From: CBDATG01 sp965200145
Lineage (GTDB): Bacteria; Chloroflexota; Dehalococcoidia; Lucifugimonadales; Lucifugimonadaceae
Reading direction: 5' to 3'
Assembly (NCBI GenBank): GCA_965200145.1
Contig: CBDATG010000002.1
Coordinates: 186,001 to 250,000 of the forward strand
Length of the DNA stretch: 64,000 nt
Both the position numbers and the translations under genes were made by a program. The notes beneath the pieces are model-generated. The model searched no databases. It was not told where the DNA came from and saw only the letters and a program-made list of their open reading frames with translations. Within the stretch, counting starts at the first letter, position 1, and each line of letters begins with the position of its first letter. Below, piece after piece: positions 23,383-32,260 of the stretch.

Positions 23383-24759
23383 ATGGTTGAAATTAAAACT
23401 CCCGAATTCCCAGAGTCGGTTTATGAAGCATCAGTGGGTGCTTGGTTCAAGTCGGTGGGAGACGAACTGAAGGCTGGCGACGCGATCTTGGAGTTGCACA
23501 CAGACAAGGCCGTGCAAGAGATCAACGCCGTTGAAGACGGAGTCTTGACGACGATACTTAAGCAGGTCGACGATGTGGTTATGCCGGGGGATGCCCTGTG
23601 TGAGGTTGAGCTTGCGGACAGCAGCGGTGACGAATCCTCGGTGCCTGATGGACGTGGTCCGGCTCCAGCTGCGTCGGACGAACAGCCTGTATCGTCATCG
23701 AGCTCGGGATCGGGACCTGTAGAGGATTCGGATTCACTTGAAACAGAATCCGCCGCGAGCGATTCCGATGTCATCAAGATCGAAGTTGCACAACCCATCC
23801 CCATGAGCAACTCTACGACGGTTGGCGAACCGTTAGCTGTTGCGAATGTATACGAGCTAGAAGACGAGGCACCCACAGAAGCGGAAGCCGATACGTGCGA
23901 CTCGGATGATGAGCGACCAGACCAGAGCATTGGTGTCCTGACAGAGGAAATCGTTGAAGAGCCGGTGCAAGACGAATCAATACAGGCCCCGGAACCAGTC
24001 CAGGCCGATGAGTCTCCAGAGGACCAGTATCTTGTTGAAGCCAGGGAGTCTGTTAGCGAACGCCCTGTTGACCGGGTTCGTTTGACTCGCCGCCAATTGA
24101 CCGCGGCTCGTCGGATGGTGCAGGTCAAACAGCAGACGGTGATGACCACGACATTCAATGAAGTGGATATGCAACAGATCATCGACATGCGTTCGCGCCA
24201 CGGTGCGCGATTCGCAGAACAGCACGGCGTGAAACTGGGTTTCATGGCATTCTTCATCAAAGCCACCTGTGCGGCGTTGAAGGCGTACCCAGTGCTCAAC
24301 TCTGAGATTGACGCCGATGACCTGTTAATGAAGCGGTACTACGACATCGGGATTGCAGTGGCGAGCGATCGCGGTTTGGCGGTTCCCGTAATTCGAGATG
24401 CCGACACGATGTCATTCTCGGAGATTGAGACTGCGATACGGGGTTTCTCCGAGAAAGCTGGCACAGGTGCTTGGAAGCTATCAGACTTGGCAGGCGGGAC
24501 ATTTACGATCACGAACGGTGGCGTATTCGGCTCAATGCTCTCTACGCCCATACTCAATCCACCGCAAGTTGGGATACTCGGAATGCACAACATCGTAGAG
24601 CGGCCGATCGCTGCTGATGGCGAGGTTACGGTGCGGCCTATGATGTATCTGGCACTGACCTATGACCACCGCATAGTTGAGGGCGCGCAAGCGGTGCAGT
24701 TCCTCAAGCATATCAAGGACAGCCTGGAATCAGCGGACGTGCTACTGCTAAGTACGTAG
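23383..24759 (+). CDS. sucB: Dihydrolipoamide acyltransferase E2 (2-oxoglutarate dehydrogenase), no visible subunit-binding domain
   Basis: E2 subunit that carries the acyl group on lipoate and transfers it to CoA. There is one N-terminal lipoyl domain with the lipoylated lysine at residue 42 (LHTDKAV). A very acidic, serine/glutamate-rich linker of about 150 residues follows, then the catalytic chloramphenicol-acetyltransferase-like domain starting at RLTRRQLTAARRM and ending with YDHRIVEGAQAVQFL. The usual peripheral E1/E3-binding domain cannot be recognised in the linker, and the active-site HxxxDG reads H-R-I-V-E-G. The start at ATG 23383 begins right at the lipoyl domain; a TTG at 23329 would add 18 unlikely residues. 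Confidence 0.88.
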   Translation: MVEIKTPEFPESVYEASVGAWFKSVGDELKAGDAILELHTDKAVQEINAVEDGVLTTILKQVDDVVMPGDALCEVELADSSGDESSVPDGRGPAPAASDEQPVSSSSSGSGPVEDSDSLETESAASDSDVIKIEVAQPIPMSNSTTVGEPLAVANVYELEDEAPTEAEADTCDSDDERPDQSIGVLTEEIVEEPVQDESIQAPEPVQADESPEDQYLVEARESVSERPVDRVRLTRRQLTAARRMVQVKQQTVMTTTFNEVDMQQIIDMRSRHGARFAEQHGVKLGFMAFFIKATCAALKAYPVLNSEIDADDLLMKRYYDIGIAVASDRGLAVPVIRDADTMSFSEIETAIRGFSEKAGTGAWKLSDLAGGTFTITNGGVFGSMLSTPILNPPQVGILGMHNIVERPIAADGEVTVRPMMYLALTYDHRIVEGAQAVQFLKHIKDSLESADVLLLST

Positions 24760-24801
24760 CGACGAGGGCCGCAGGCTGCCACTCGTTAAGCGTCTCGAAT
24801 A

Positions 24802-26022
24802 TCAGCTGAGCAGGTCGGTCGCCAGGTCGGCTATGTGATTCCCAATCACGAGTGAAGATGTCGCACCAGGCGACGGCGCATTCAATACATGCACGGCCGA
24901 TTCGGTCCGCTCGATGCGGAAGTCGTCTAGCAGAGACCCGTCGGGGTTGACTGCTTGTGCCCTCACTCCCGATCCGCCGGGCGCTAGGTCGTCGGATGTC
25001 AGTTCTGGCATCAGGCGTTGCAGGCTCTTGAGGAACGTACCTTTGAAGATCGAACGCCGCGTCTCGTACAGCCCTGTCTTCCAGTTCGCCATTGCCATCT
25101 TCCAGAAGCCAGGGAACGCAAACGTCCGACCTGCGTCACGCGCTGAGAAGTCGCGTTTGCGATAGCCTTCTCGCTTCATCGCCAACACCGCATTTGGGCC
25201 TGCTTCCACCCAACCCTTCATCGTCTGCGTGAGATGCACGCCAAGGAACGGGAATTGTGGATCAGGGACGGGGTAAATCAGCCCTTTGACGAGATGCTCG
25301 CTTGATTTTCTCAGCGTGTAGTACTCGCCCCTGAACGGTATGATCCTCAGGCCCGGATCGGTGCCGGACATCCCTGCGACCACATCAGAGTGCAGCCCAG
25401 CACAGTTGATCAGCGTATTGGATGGGATCTCGAGTTGATCGGTTTGCAGCACGAATCTCGCACCGTCGCCGTTCCGGCGGTTGATGACGCTTCGCAACGG
25501 GTTTCGGAACGCTATCGTCGCTCCGAGCTCCTCGATCTTGGCGGCGTACGACTTGGCGACATTGCGGAAGTCAACGATGGCGGTCTTCGGTGCATAGAGT
25601 GCTTTGGTGCCAGCCACGTGGGGTTCAATCTCCAGCATCTCGGCGCGGTCTACGATTCGCAGTCCATCCACTTTGTTGGCTCTGCCGCGCTCATACAGGT
25701 CGTTCAGTCTCGCTTCTTCCTGCGGTGTCGTTGCCACGATCAGTTTCCCACACGACCAAGTTGGTATCTCGTTCTGGGCACAATACTCCGACATTGAGGC
25801 GCGCCCTTCAACGCAGAACTTCGCTTTGAAGGAGCCCGGCTTGTAGTAGATCCCAGAGTGGATGACTCCGCTGTTGTGACCCGACTGTTGCGATGCGGGA
25901 CCGGCTTCCTTTTCGATGACGGTGAGTTTGAGGTTGGGGATGCGTTGAAGCAGATGCATCGCTGTTGAGAGACCGATCAGACCCGCGCCAACGATGGTCA
26001 CATCTTGAGTGGGCGATGACAT
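24802..26022 (-). CDS. lhgO: L-2-hydroxyglutarate oxidase
   Basis: FAD-dependent oxidase/dehydrogenase of the DAO superfamily that returns L-2-hydroxyglutarate to 2-oxoglutarate. Its 406 residues begin with the FAD fold TIVGAGLIGLSTAMHLL, then the LhgO-specific SGHNSGVIHSGIYYKPGS block (His involved in flavin contact) and the catalytic C-terminal part near GGSGVRAQAVNPDGSLLDD. The convergent neighbour is sucB (42-base gap), so a 2-oxoglutarate link is likely. It is divergent from lutA, with which it shares a 141-base promoter region. Confidence 0.9.
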   Translation of the reverse strand: MSSPTQDVTIVGAGLIGLSTAMHLLQRIPNLKLTVIEKEAGPASQQSGHNSGVIHSGIYYKPGSFKAKFCVEGRASMSEYCAQNEIPTWSCGKLIVATTPQEEARLNDLYERGRANKVDGLRIVDRAEMLEIEPHVAGTKALYAPKTAIVDFRNVAKSYAAKIEELGATIAFRNPLRSVINRRNGDGARFVLQTDQLEIPSNTLINCAGLHSDVVAGMSGTDPGLRIIPFRGEYYTLRKSSEHLVKGLIYPVPDPQFPFLGVHLTQTMKGWVEAGPNAVLAMKREGYRKRDFSARDAGRTFAFPGFWKMAMANWKTGLYETRRSIFKGTFLKSLQRLMPELTSDDLAPGGSGVRAQAVNPDGSLLDDFRIERTESAVHVLNAPSPGATSSLVIGNHIADLATDLLS

Positions 26023-26163
26023 AAGGGGAGAGCCAGAACAGGGCTGGAATGACGGCGGGAAGGATCGGGATTAGATGTGCGAACTTTCATCGTGAGTCTA
26101 CTATTGAGTGTAGAGATGGCCATAGAGCCGTTCCTAATCATCGCTTGCTCGCAGAGAACCTAA

Positions 26164-26922
26164 ATGGACACCACCGATGCATCGGCGCCCAAGGCCGTTA
26201 ACCTATTCGGCACTTGCTTAGTAGACCAGTTCGCGCCGGATGTTGGTGAAGCGGTGGTATCGGTCCTTCAGGCGTACGGAATACGCGTTGAATATCCGGA
26301 GGGCCAGACGTGTTGCGGACAGCCGGCGTTCAACTCTGGGTTTCGGGCAGACGCGCTTGGAGTAGCCACCCGATTCGTGGAGCTTTTCGAAGGCGCGGAT
26401 GGCGACATTGTCTGTCCGTCCGGTTCTTGCGCGGCCATGGTTCGCAACTATTACCCCGTCCTGTTCCGCGAAGACCGAGAGATGCGCGTCCGCGCAGAAC
26501 GCATCGCGCAGCGGCTATACGAGTTCACTGAGTACTTGGTGGATGTTCTGGAGGTAGACGGGACGACGGCACGGGTTGACGCGCGCGCGACGTATCACGA
26601 GTGTTGCCACATGTTGCGCGAGCTGGACATCGATGAACAGCCGAATCGATTGCTATCAGGAGTTCATGGGTTAGATCTAGTTGAACTGAATCGGTCGGAA
26701 GTGTGTTGCGGATTTGGCGGCGCGTTCTCGACGAAGATGTCTGATATCTCAACGGCGATGTTGGAAGAGAAGCTGTCGAACATCGAGTCAACAGGGGCGG
26801 ATGTTGTGATCGCCGGTGATACCGGTTGCGTGATGCACATGCAAGGTGGGCTCAGACGCAACGGCTCAGATGTCCAAGTAGTCCACATCGCCGAAGTCTT
26901 GGCCGGCAGGATCGACGCATAG
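26164..26922 (+). CDS. lutA: Lactate utilization protein LutA (cysteine-rich CCG-domain Fe-S oxidoreductase subunit)
   Basis: Subunit of the LutABC-type L-lactate or 2-hydroxyacid oxidation complex. It is built of two cysteine-rich CCG domains: GTCLVDQF...GQTCCGQPAFNSG and ECCHML...EVCCGFGGAFSTKMSD, which bind noncubane Fe-S clusters in this family. The length of 252 aa is typical. It leads a cluster with lutB (13-base gap) and lutC. Glycolate-oxidase GlcF-like proteins are excluded because there are no ferredoxin motifs. The substrate in this organism is unproved; lactate or another 2-hydroxyacid fits the neighbourhood. Confidence 0.92.
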   Translation: MDTTDASAPKAVNLFGTCLVDQFAPDVGEAVVSVLQAYGIRVEYPEGQTCCGQPAFNSGFRADALGVATRFVELFEGADGDIVCPSGSCAAMVRNYYPVLFREDREMRVRAERIAQRLYEFTEYLVDVLEVDGTTARVDARATYHECCHMLRELDIDEQPNRLLSGVHGLDLVELNRSEVCCGFGGAFSTKMSDISTAMLEEKLSNIESTGADVVIAGDTGCVMHMQGGLRRNGSDVQVVHIAEVLAGRIDA

Positions 26923-26935
26923 TCAGGACTCGGGC

Positions 26936-28369
26936 ATGGCGATCAAGACGAAAGAGTTCCGACGGGCTGCGCGCCAAGCTTTGACAGACAGGCCATTGCA
27001 GGTCGCGCACGAGGTCGTATATGACGGCTTCCATCAGCGTAGGCTCTCCGCCGCCGGAGACACGCCGAATTGGGAAGCGGAGCGGTCTCGCGGTAAAGCT
27101 ATCAAGGACCACACGATTGCGAACTTGGACTACTACTTGGGGCAACTCGCAGACAACGTCGAATCCCATGGTGGCAATATCTACTTCGCCGCCGATGTTG
27201 ATGAGGCGAACCAATACGTGCGGAACGTCGCACGACGCAACGATGTTCATACCGTTATCAAGAGCAAATCGATGGTCTCGGAGGAGATGGGTCTCAACCA
27301 CGTCTTGGAGGACGATGGACTTGAAGTTGTGGAGACCGACCTGGGCGAGTACATCATCCAGTTGGCACATGAGCCTCCGTATCACATAATCGCGCCAGCG
27401 GTGCACAAGACACGCGAGCAGGTGGCTGATCTGTTATCGGACGATGGTGAGGACCTGAGTGGTGAGGACGCGGAGAGTCTGACACGGCGCGCGCGCGAGC
27501 AGCTTCGGTCGGTGTTTCGACGCGCGGACATGTCGATAACTGGCGTGAACTTTGCCGTTGCGGAGACGGGATCGATCGTGCTGGTTACCAACGAAGGCAA
27601 CGGTCGCATGGCAACGACCGTACCGCGCGTTCATGTTGCGGTTATGGGAATGGAGAAAGTGATACCGTCTGTCGCCGATCTCGGAACGCTCCTGAGAATC
27701 CTGATAAGGTCAGCGACTGGTCAACGAATCTCGGCATACGTGACCATGGTGAACGGTCCGAGGAAGTACGAGGATGAAGACGGTCCCGACGAGTTTCACT
27801 TAGTGATCGTCAATAATGGCCGCGATCGACTGCTACGAGACGATGCGTTGCGCGAATCGTTGAACTGCATCCGATGCGGTGCCTGCATGAACGCGTGCCC
27901 AGTGTATCGGAAGGTAGGAGGACACGCATACGGCTGGGTGTATCCGGGACCAATAGGCGCTGTCGTTTCGCCTGTACTGACAGGACTGAAAGATGGTGTT
28001 GACCTGCCTAATGCCAGCACGCTTTGTGGCGCGTGTCACGAAGCCTGCCCGGTGAAGATCAACATTCCCCGCATGTTGTTGGAGTTGCGCGCCAAGGCAG
28101 TTGAAGGCTCGGATGACGCGCCAAGTACGGCGAGTGTCCGCGAAAAGCTGACCTGGAAGGTGTGGCGCTGGGGCATGTCAGGCCGACGGCGATACGGCGC
28201 GTTGACGAAGATCGGGCGCGTTGCGTTACTGCCCATGAGTAGACGTGGATGGATCAAACGCGCCCCTGGACCGATCTCGGGTTGGACGGCCAGCCGAGAC
28301 TTTCCGCTCCCGGCCAAAGACAACCTAGCGAAACGTTTGAGGAAACGCAAGAAGAGGGCAAAGATCTGA
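26936..28369 (+). CDS. lutB: Lactate utilization protein LutB (Fe-S subunit)
   Basis: Iron-sulfur electron-transfer subunit of the LutABC complex, 477 aa. The N-terminal two thirds form a DUF162/LUD domain (TGVNFAVAETGSIVLVTNEGN). It is followed by two ferredoxin-type [4Fe-4S] motifs, CIRCGACMNACPVYR and CGACHEACPVKINIP, and a basic tail (RLRKRKKRAKI). The start ATG is 13 bases after lutA. Its TGA overlaps the ATG of lutC (TGATG), indicating translational coupling. Confidence 0.93.
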   Translation: MAIKTKEFRRAARQALTDRPLQVAHEVVYDGFHQRRLSAAGDTPNWEAERSRGKAIKDHTIANLDYYLGQLADNVESHGGNIYFAADVDEANQYVRNVARRNDVHTVIKSKSMVSEEMGLNHVLEDDGLEVVETDLGEYIIQLAHEPPYHIIAPAVHKTREQVADLLSDDGEDLSGEDAESLTRRAREQLRSVFRRADMSITGVNFAVAETGSIVLVTNEGNGRMATTVPRVHVAVMGMEKVIPSVADLGTLLRILIRSATGQRISAYVTMVNGPRKYEDEDGPDEFHLVIVNNGRDRLLRDDALRESLNCIRCGACMNACPVYRKVGGHAYGWVYPGPIGAVVSPVLTGLKDGVDLPNASTLCGACHEACPVKINIPRMLLELRAKAVEGSDDAPSTASVREKLTWKVWRWGMSGRRRYGALTKIGRVALLPMSRRGWIKRAPGPISGWTASRDFPLPAKDNLAKRLRKRKKRAKI

Positions 28370-29110
28370 TGGAGAGGAGTGACTTTATCGCCAATGTAAG
28401 CGCGTCGTTAGGCCGACGCGTGCCGCCCAGAAGCGTTGAGTTCGATGCCCGGTACGTGGCCGCTGACGATGCCGATCGCGCTGCCGAAGCAGTGCGGATT
28501 GAAGCCGTCACCGGTGCAGAGGGGGTCATCGACTCAGCCAATAGATTCGTTGACAGCTGGAGGGTGGAATGTTCACCAGGCGACCACCGTTGAAGATGTT
28601 GGCGAAATCGTAAGTGCAATCTGTTCAGACGCACAAATCAGGAGTGCTGTCCGCACCGGCCACCTGATACTTGAACATGCGCGGATTGATGCGGTGCTGG
28701 CAAAGGACGGCGTTGAGTGCATGGTCACCGAGTCGCGGGACGCATCCTCGGACGAGGAGCGGCAACTTCAAATCGAATCGGCGAAGCAACACATGTTTGA
28801 AGTCGATGCGGGAATAACTGGCGGTGATTATGTCATCGCTGAGACGGGCACTCTGGTTATTCACCCCGGCGCGGGAATAGCGCGACTAGCATCCCTCGCA
28901 CCACCGATACATATAGCGGTCGTCCATGTAAGCCAGATATTGCCTACTCTTGACGAGTTGTTCCTGCTTGAGCATGTTGACCTGCAAAACGGCAAACGTG
29001 CCAGCGCGATGAACTTGATTTCGGGACCATCCCGCACCGGAGATATAGAAGCGACGATAGTGCGCGGCATCCACGGACCGATCGAGACACACATCGTCTT
29101 GGTGGGATGA
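28369..29110 (+). CDS. lutC: Lactate utilization protein LutC (LUD domain), frameshifted
   Basis: Third LutABC subunit, broken in the given sequence. The first part (28369 onward, MERSDFIANVSASLGRRVPP) runs in one frame and stops at 28593. Homology resumes one frame on (WNVHQATTVEDVGEIVSAIC), continuing to 29110 with the LUD block ITGGDYVIAETGTLVIH and a conserved C-terminus. The switch lies between about 28550 and 28575, where a GGG run (28562-28564) occurs; removing one base restores a single 246-residue frame. The total span is 3n+1. It is either a sequencing error or a recent inactivation. Confidence 0.85.
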
Positions 29111-29122
29111 ACTGCGCGGACC

Positions 29123-30265
29123 CTAGTCTGCTTCCATCGCAACGGCGACGGCTCTGCACGCCTCCTCTGCCGTATCGGCGATTAGGTCGGCCGCGTCTTC
29201 CATAGCGGTCTGTAACGTCATCGGACGGTTCTCAATTGCAAACGCCGCGCTGATGCCATGTTGATGCACTTCGTGCCAACCCTCACCTAGGCTACCTGCG
29301 ATAGCGATCGTCGGAATCGAGTGCGACTTTGCGAGATTGGCTACGGCGACAGGTGCCTTGTTGAACACGGTTGACTTATCGATCTGTCCCTCGCCGACGA
29401 TAACCAGCGATGCGCCTTCTAGCCGTTTTTCTACACCCAAGGCATCCATTACGATGTCTGCGCCAGGCCGCAACGTGGCCTGCGTAAACGCCAACAGGCC
29501 AGCACCGAGTCCTCCTGCAGCTCCTGCGCCAGGCGTGTCCGTCACCTGTCGGCCGATGTCTCGGGCAATTACCTCGCTGAATCGCGCTAGAGCTCGGTCG
29601 AGCAGTTTGACCGTTTCGCCGTCTGCGCCTTTCTGTGGTCCGAAGATAGCTGACGCGCCCGTCGGGCCGCACAACGGATTGTTGACATCACAGGCAACCT
29701 CGATCTCAGCATTGGCAATGTCGCGGTCAATGCACGACGTGTCGATGCGATCGATTCCCAGGAGGGCAGCACCGCCGCGCGCGAGTTCCTCGCCGTCGCC
29801 GTCAAGAAGTTTTGCACCGATGGCTTGTGCCATGCCGGCTCCGCCGTCGTTCGTCGCGCTGCCGCCAATCCCGATGATCAACTTCCGATATCCGCGTTGC
29901 ACGGCTTCCAACATGAGCTGACCGACTCCGAAAGTCGTCGTAGTCAAAGGGTCGCGTTCGTCGGGGCTGAGGAGTGCTAGACCGGATGAACGCGCCATCT
30001 CGATAACGGCGGTTGCGCCATCACCAAGTGCGCCCCATTCGGCATCGATGGGCCTGCCAAGTGGGTCTTCGACTTCAGAGCTGACGATCTGTCCGGCTGA
30101 TGCGTCCACCAGCGATTGCAACGTGCCATCACCGCCGTCGGCCACTGGTAGTAGCGTGATCTCGGCGTTTTCCCAAACTCGTTTTACGCCAACCGACATA
30201 GCGCGCGCCACCTCGATCCCTGTGAGACCTTCCTTGAACCCTTGCGGTGCGACTACTATCTTCAT
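29123..30265 (-). CDS. Glycerate kinase (GarK/GlxK type)
   Basis: Phosphorylates D-glycerate, most often to 2-phosphoglycerate in this family, draining glyoxylate/glycerate carbon into glycolysis. The 380 residues start MKIVVAPQGFKEG (family consensus: APDSFKGSLT), followed by LLPVADGGDGT, the GIGGSATNDGGAGMAQAIGAKLLD nucleotide/sugar loop, and GAAGGLGAGLLAF. It is the last gene of the minus-strand run tyrA-aroA-gmk-glycerate kinase and is convergent with lutC, so a glycolate/lactate-linked role is plausible but unproved. Confidence 0.9.
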   Translation of the reverse strand: MKIVVAPQGFKEGLTGIEVARAMSVGVKRVWENAEITLLPVADGGDGTLQSLVDASAGQIVSSEVEDPLGRPIDAEWGALGDGATAVIEMARSSGLALLSPDERDPLTTTTFGVGQLMLEAVQRGYRKLIIGIGGSATNDGGAGMAQAIGAKLLDGDGEELARGGAALLGIDRIDTSCIDRDIANAEIEVACDVNNPLCGPTGASAIFGPQKGADGETVKLLDRALARFSEVIARDIGRQVTDTPGAGAAGGLGAGLLAFTQATLRPGADIVMDALGVEKRLEGASLVIVGEGQIDKSTVFNKAPVAVANLAKSHSIPTIAIAGSLGEGWHEVHQHGISAAFAIENRPMTLQTAMEDAADLIADTAEEACRAVAVAMEAD

Positions 30266-30297
30266 GGTTGATCACTCGGAGACGATTGCGGGTGAGG

Positions 30298-30904
30298 TTA
30301 GAGTTGCACGACTCTAGGCGGGACTCGGTTAGATTCCCGATCGATGATTTCGAGTATCTGCCGAACAGTCTCGGATAGGGCGCCTTCCTTGTTCACTACA
30401 TCGTAGTCAAATCTGTCGGCGAGCTGCGATTCCGCGTCCGCCGCCTCCAGCCGCGTTGCGATGTCACCTTCGTCGTTCACACCGCGCCGCTTCAACCTGC
30501 TGGCTAGCACACTCTTTGTCGGGCGCAGAGATGAATACGAGCAGAGCATCTGGCACTAACTGCTTCACCGCCATTGCGCCCTGAACATCTACGCGGAGCA
30601 GAACGTGTTGTCCATTTACCAGCGCAGTGCGAACCTGGTCTTTGGGAGTTCCATACAAGTTGCCGTACGTCTCTGCCCATTCCATTAGTTCCCCATTGGC
30701 GATCATGGCGCGGAATTCCTGGGTCGATACGAAGATGTGATTCACGCCGTGGACTTCAGCCGGTCGCGGCGGCCTTGTGGTAGCGGTAACGGTGAAATAG
30801 AAGGCATCTCCGAACTCAGCAATGCGTTCCACTATGGCATCTTTTCCGACGCCTGACGGTCCGGAGATAACGATGATGAGCGGATTGACGCGCGATGTGA
30901 CCAT
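30298..30904 (-). CDS. gmk: Guanylate kinase, frameshifted
   Basis: Essential GMP-to-GDP kinase. The N-terminal frame (from ATG 30904) has the P-loop ISGPSGVGKDAIV, the GMP-binding TTRPPRPAEVHGVNH, and the DVQGAMAVK block, up to VFISAPDK. Homology then continues in the next frame as SVLASRLKRRGVNDEGDIATRL to 30298. One extra base lies near 30513-30520, where a TTT run occurs on the plus strand; deleting one base there gives D-K-S-V-L, exactly the family pattern. The span is 3n+1. Because gmk is indispensable, a sequencing or assembly error is the leading explanation. Confidence 0.88.
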
Positions 30905-30916
30905 GCCACAAGAGCG

Positions 30917-32248
30917 TTACTCGGAAGCGTTACCGCCAAGCGCTTCTACCTCCTTCCAGAAACTGGGGTAGGAGATGCTAGCGCAACCGGCGTCGTTGAT
31001 TGTGATCGACTCATCTGCGACAAGCCCTGCAACTCCCAAGCTCATCGCGACTCGGTGGTCATCTCTGCTATCGAATGTTCCGCCGCCTATTTTGCCCTCT
31101 CCGTAGATGACCATGCCGTCTTCGCGCGCCTCTGATTTGACACCCGCGCCTTGCAGCCAGTCAACAGTGGCGGCGATTCTGTCGGTTTCCTTTACGCGTA
31201 GCTCGGTAGCATCCCGTATCACAGTCTCGCCGTGCGCCATCGCCGCCGCAACCGCAATGACAGGGACCTCGTCGATCAGCAGTGGGATTATGCCGCCTGC
31301 AAGCTCGGTGCCACTAAGTTCGCTAGACCGTGCCACGATATCGGCAACAGGTTCGCCGGCAACGACACGCTGATCAACTAGCTCGATCTCACCGCCCATA
31401 TCCTTCAACGCGGTTATGACACCAGCCCTCGTCGGGTTGACTCCGACGTTCTTTATCCGTATTTCAGCGTTGCGGTGGGTGATACCTGCGACGATCCAGA
31501 ACGCGGCACTGGAGATATCGCCGGGAACTTCAACATCGGATGCCATCAGCTCAGACCGTGCGACTGAGATAACGCCGTTGTCCGCCTCGATGTTGGCACC
31601 CATTGCGGTCAACATTCTCTCGGTGTGATCACGGCATCGTTCCGGCTCGCGCACGACCGTCTCTCCGGTGGCTCGGATGCCTGCCAGCAGGATAGCGGAC
31701 TTAAGTTGTGCGCTCGCGACCGGGAGCGGGTAATCTATGCCTGCCAGACTCCCGCCGTTGAATTTCAGCGGCGCGAGTGTGTCATTGTCTATGCCCGTGA
31801 TTTCGGCACCCATTTGCTTCAGCGGTTTCACTATCCTGCCCATTGGACGCGATCGAAGAGAGGAGTCGCCCGTCATCGTCGCGCAGAACTGGCGACCTGC
31901 GAGAATCCCAGACATAAGCCGCATGGTGGTACCGCTGTTCCCGGCATCCAACTCGGCGGACGGTTCCTGAAGTCCATCGATGCCGTTTCCCTTCACGATG
32001 AGGGTGTCGCCGAACTCATCGGTGTCGTTAGTAGTCCGGTCGATCTCAACGCCGAGCGCGCGAAGAATCGCCACGGTTGAAGAGCAATCGTCGCCCGGTG
32101 AGAAGTTGGTAACTGTTGCAGCGCCATCCGCAATCGCGTTAAACATCGCGGCGCGGTGAGAGATTGACTTGTCTCCAGGCGCGACTATGGTGCCGCTAAG
32201 TCGGCGGGGGCTATCTACAGTGGCGGATGCCGTGGATTCTGCTGACAA
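30917..32248 (-). CDS. aroA: 3-phosphoshikimate 1-carboxyvinyltransferase (EPSP synthase)
   Basis: Sixth step of the shikimate pathway, joining PEP to shikimate-3-phosphate. The 443-residue protein has the N-terminal GDKSISHRAAMFNAIADG (PEP/S3P lysine, serine), LDAGNSGTTMRLMSG, and the C-terminal KETDRIA and DDHRVAMSLGVAGL blocks. The Gly of the GNSGTTMRL loop is kept, placing it with glyphosate-class I/II-like enzymes; the exact class is not determined. The start is TTG, supported by AGGCAGGAA about 6 bases upstream. It sits 12 bases after tyrA and 12 bases before gmk. Confidence 0.93.
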   Translation of the reverse strand: MSAESTASATVDSPRRLSGTIVAPGDKSISHRAAMFNAIADGAATVTNFSPGDDCSSTVAILRALGVEIDRTTNDTDEFGDTLIVKGNGIDGLQEPSAELDAGNSGTTMRLMSGILAGRQFCATMTGDSSLRSRPMGRIVKPLKQMGAEITGIDNDTLAPLKFNGGSLAGIDYPLPVASAQLKSAILLAGIRATGETVVREPERCRDHTERMLTAMGANIEADNGVISVARSELMASDVEVPGDISSAAFWIVAGITHRNAEIRIKNVGVNPTRAGVITALKDMGGEIELVDQRVVAGEPVADIVARSSELSGTELAGGIIPLLIDEVPVIAVAAAMAHGETVIRDATELRVKETDRIAATVDWLQGAGVKSEAREDGMVIYGEGKIGGGTFDSRDDHRVAMSLGVAGLVADESITINDAGCASISYPSFWKEVEALGGNASE

Positions 32249-32260
32249 CTTGATTCCTGC

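Noticed and set aside
23421..24299. 292-aa serine-rich minus-strand frame opposite sucB
   Set aside because: Low-complexity antisense of the acidic linker (Glu/Asp codons read as Ser/Leu); no recognisable domain.
28249..28593. Plus-strand frame starting inside lutB
   Set aside because: Only the part from 28369 is the real lutC beginning; the upstream portion is the lutB C-terminal coding sequence in another frame.
28369..28593. In-frame TGA at the end of the first lutC frame as a possible selenocysteine codon
   Set aside because: Readthrough gives no homology; LutC sequence resumes in a different frame, so this is a frameshift and not a Sec site.
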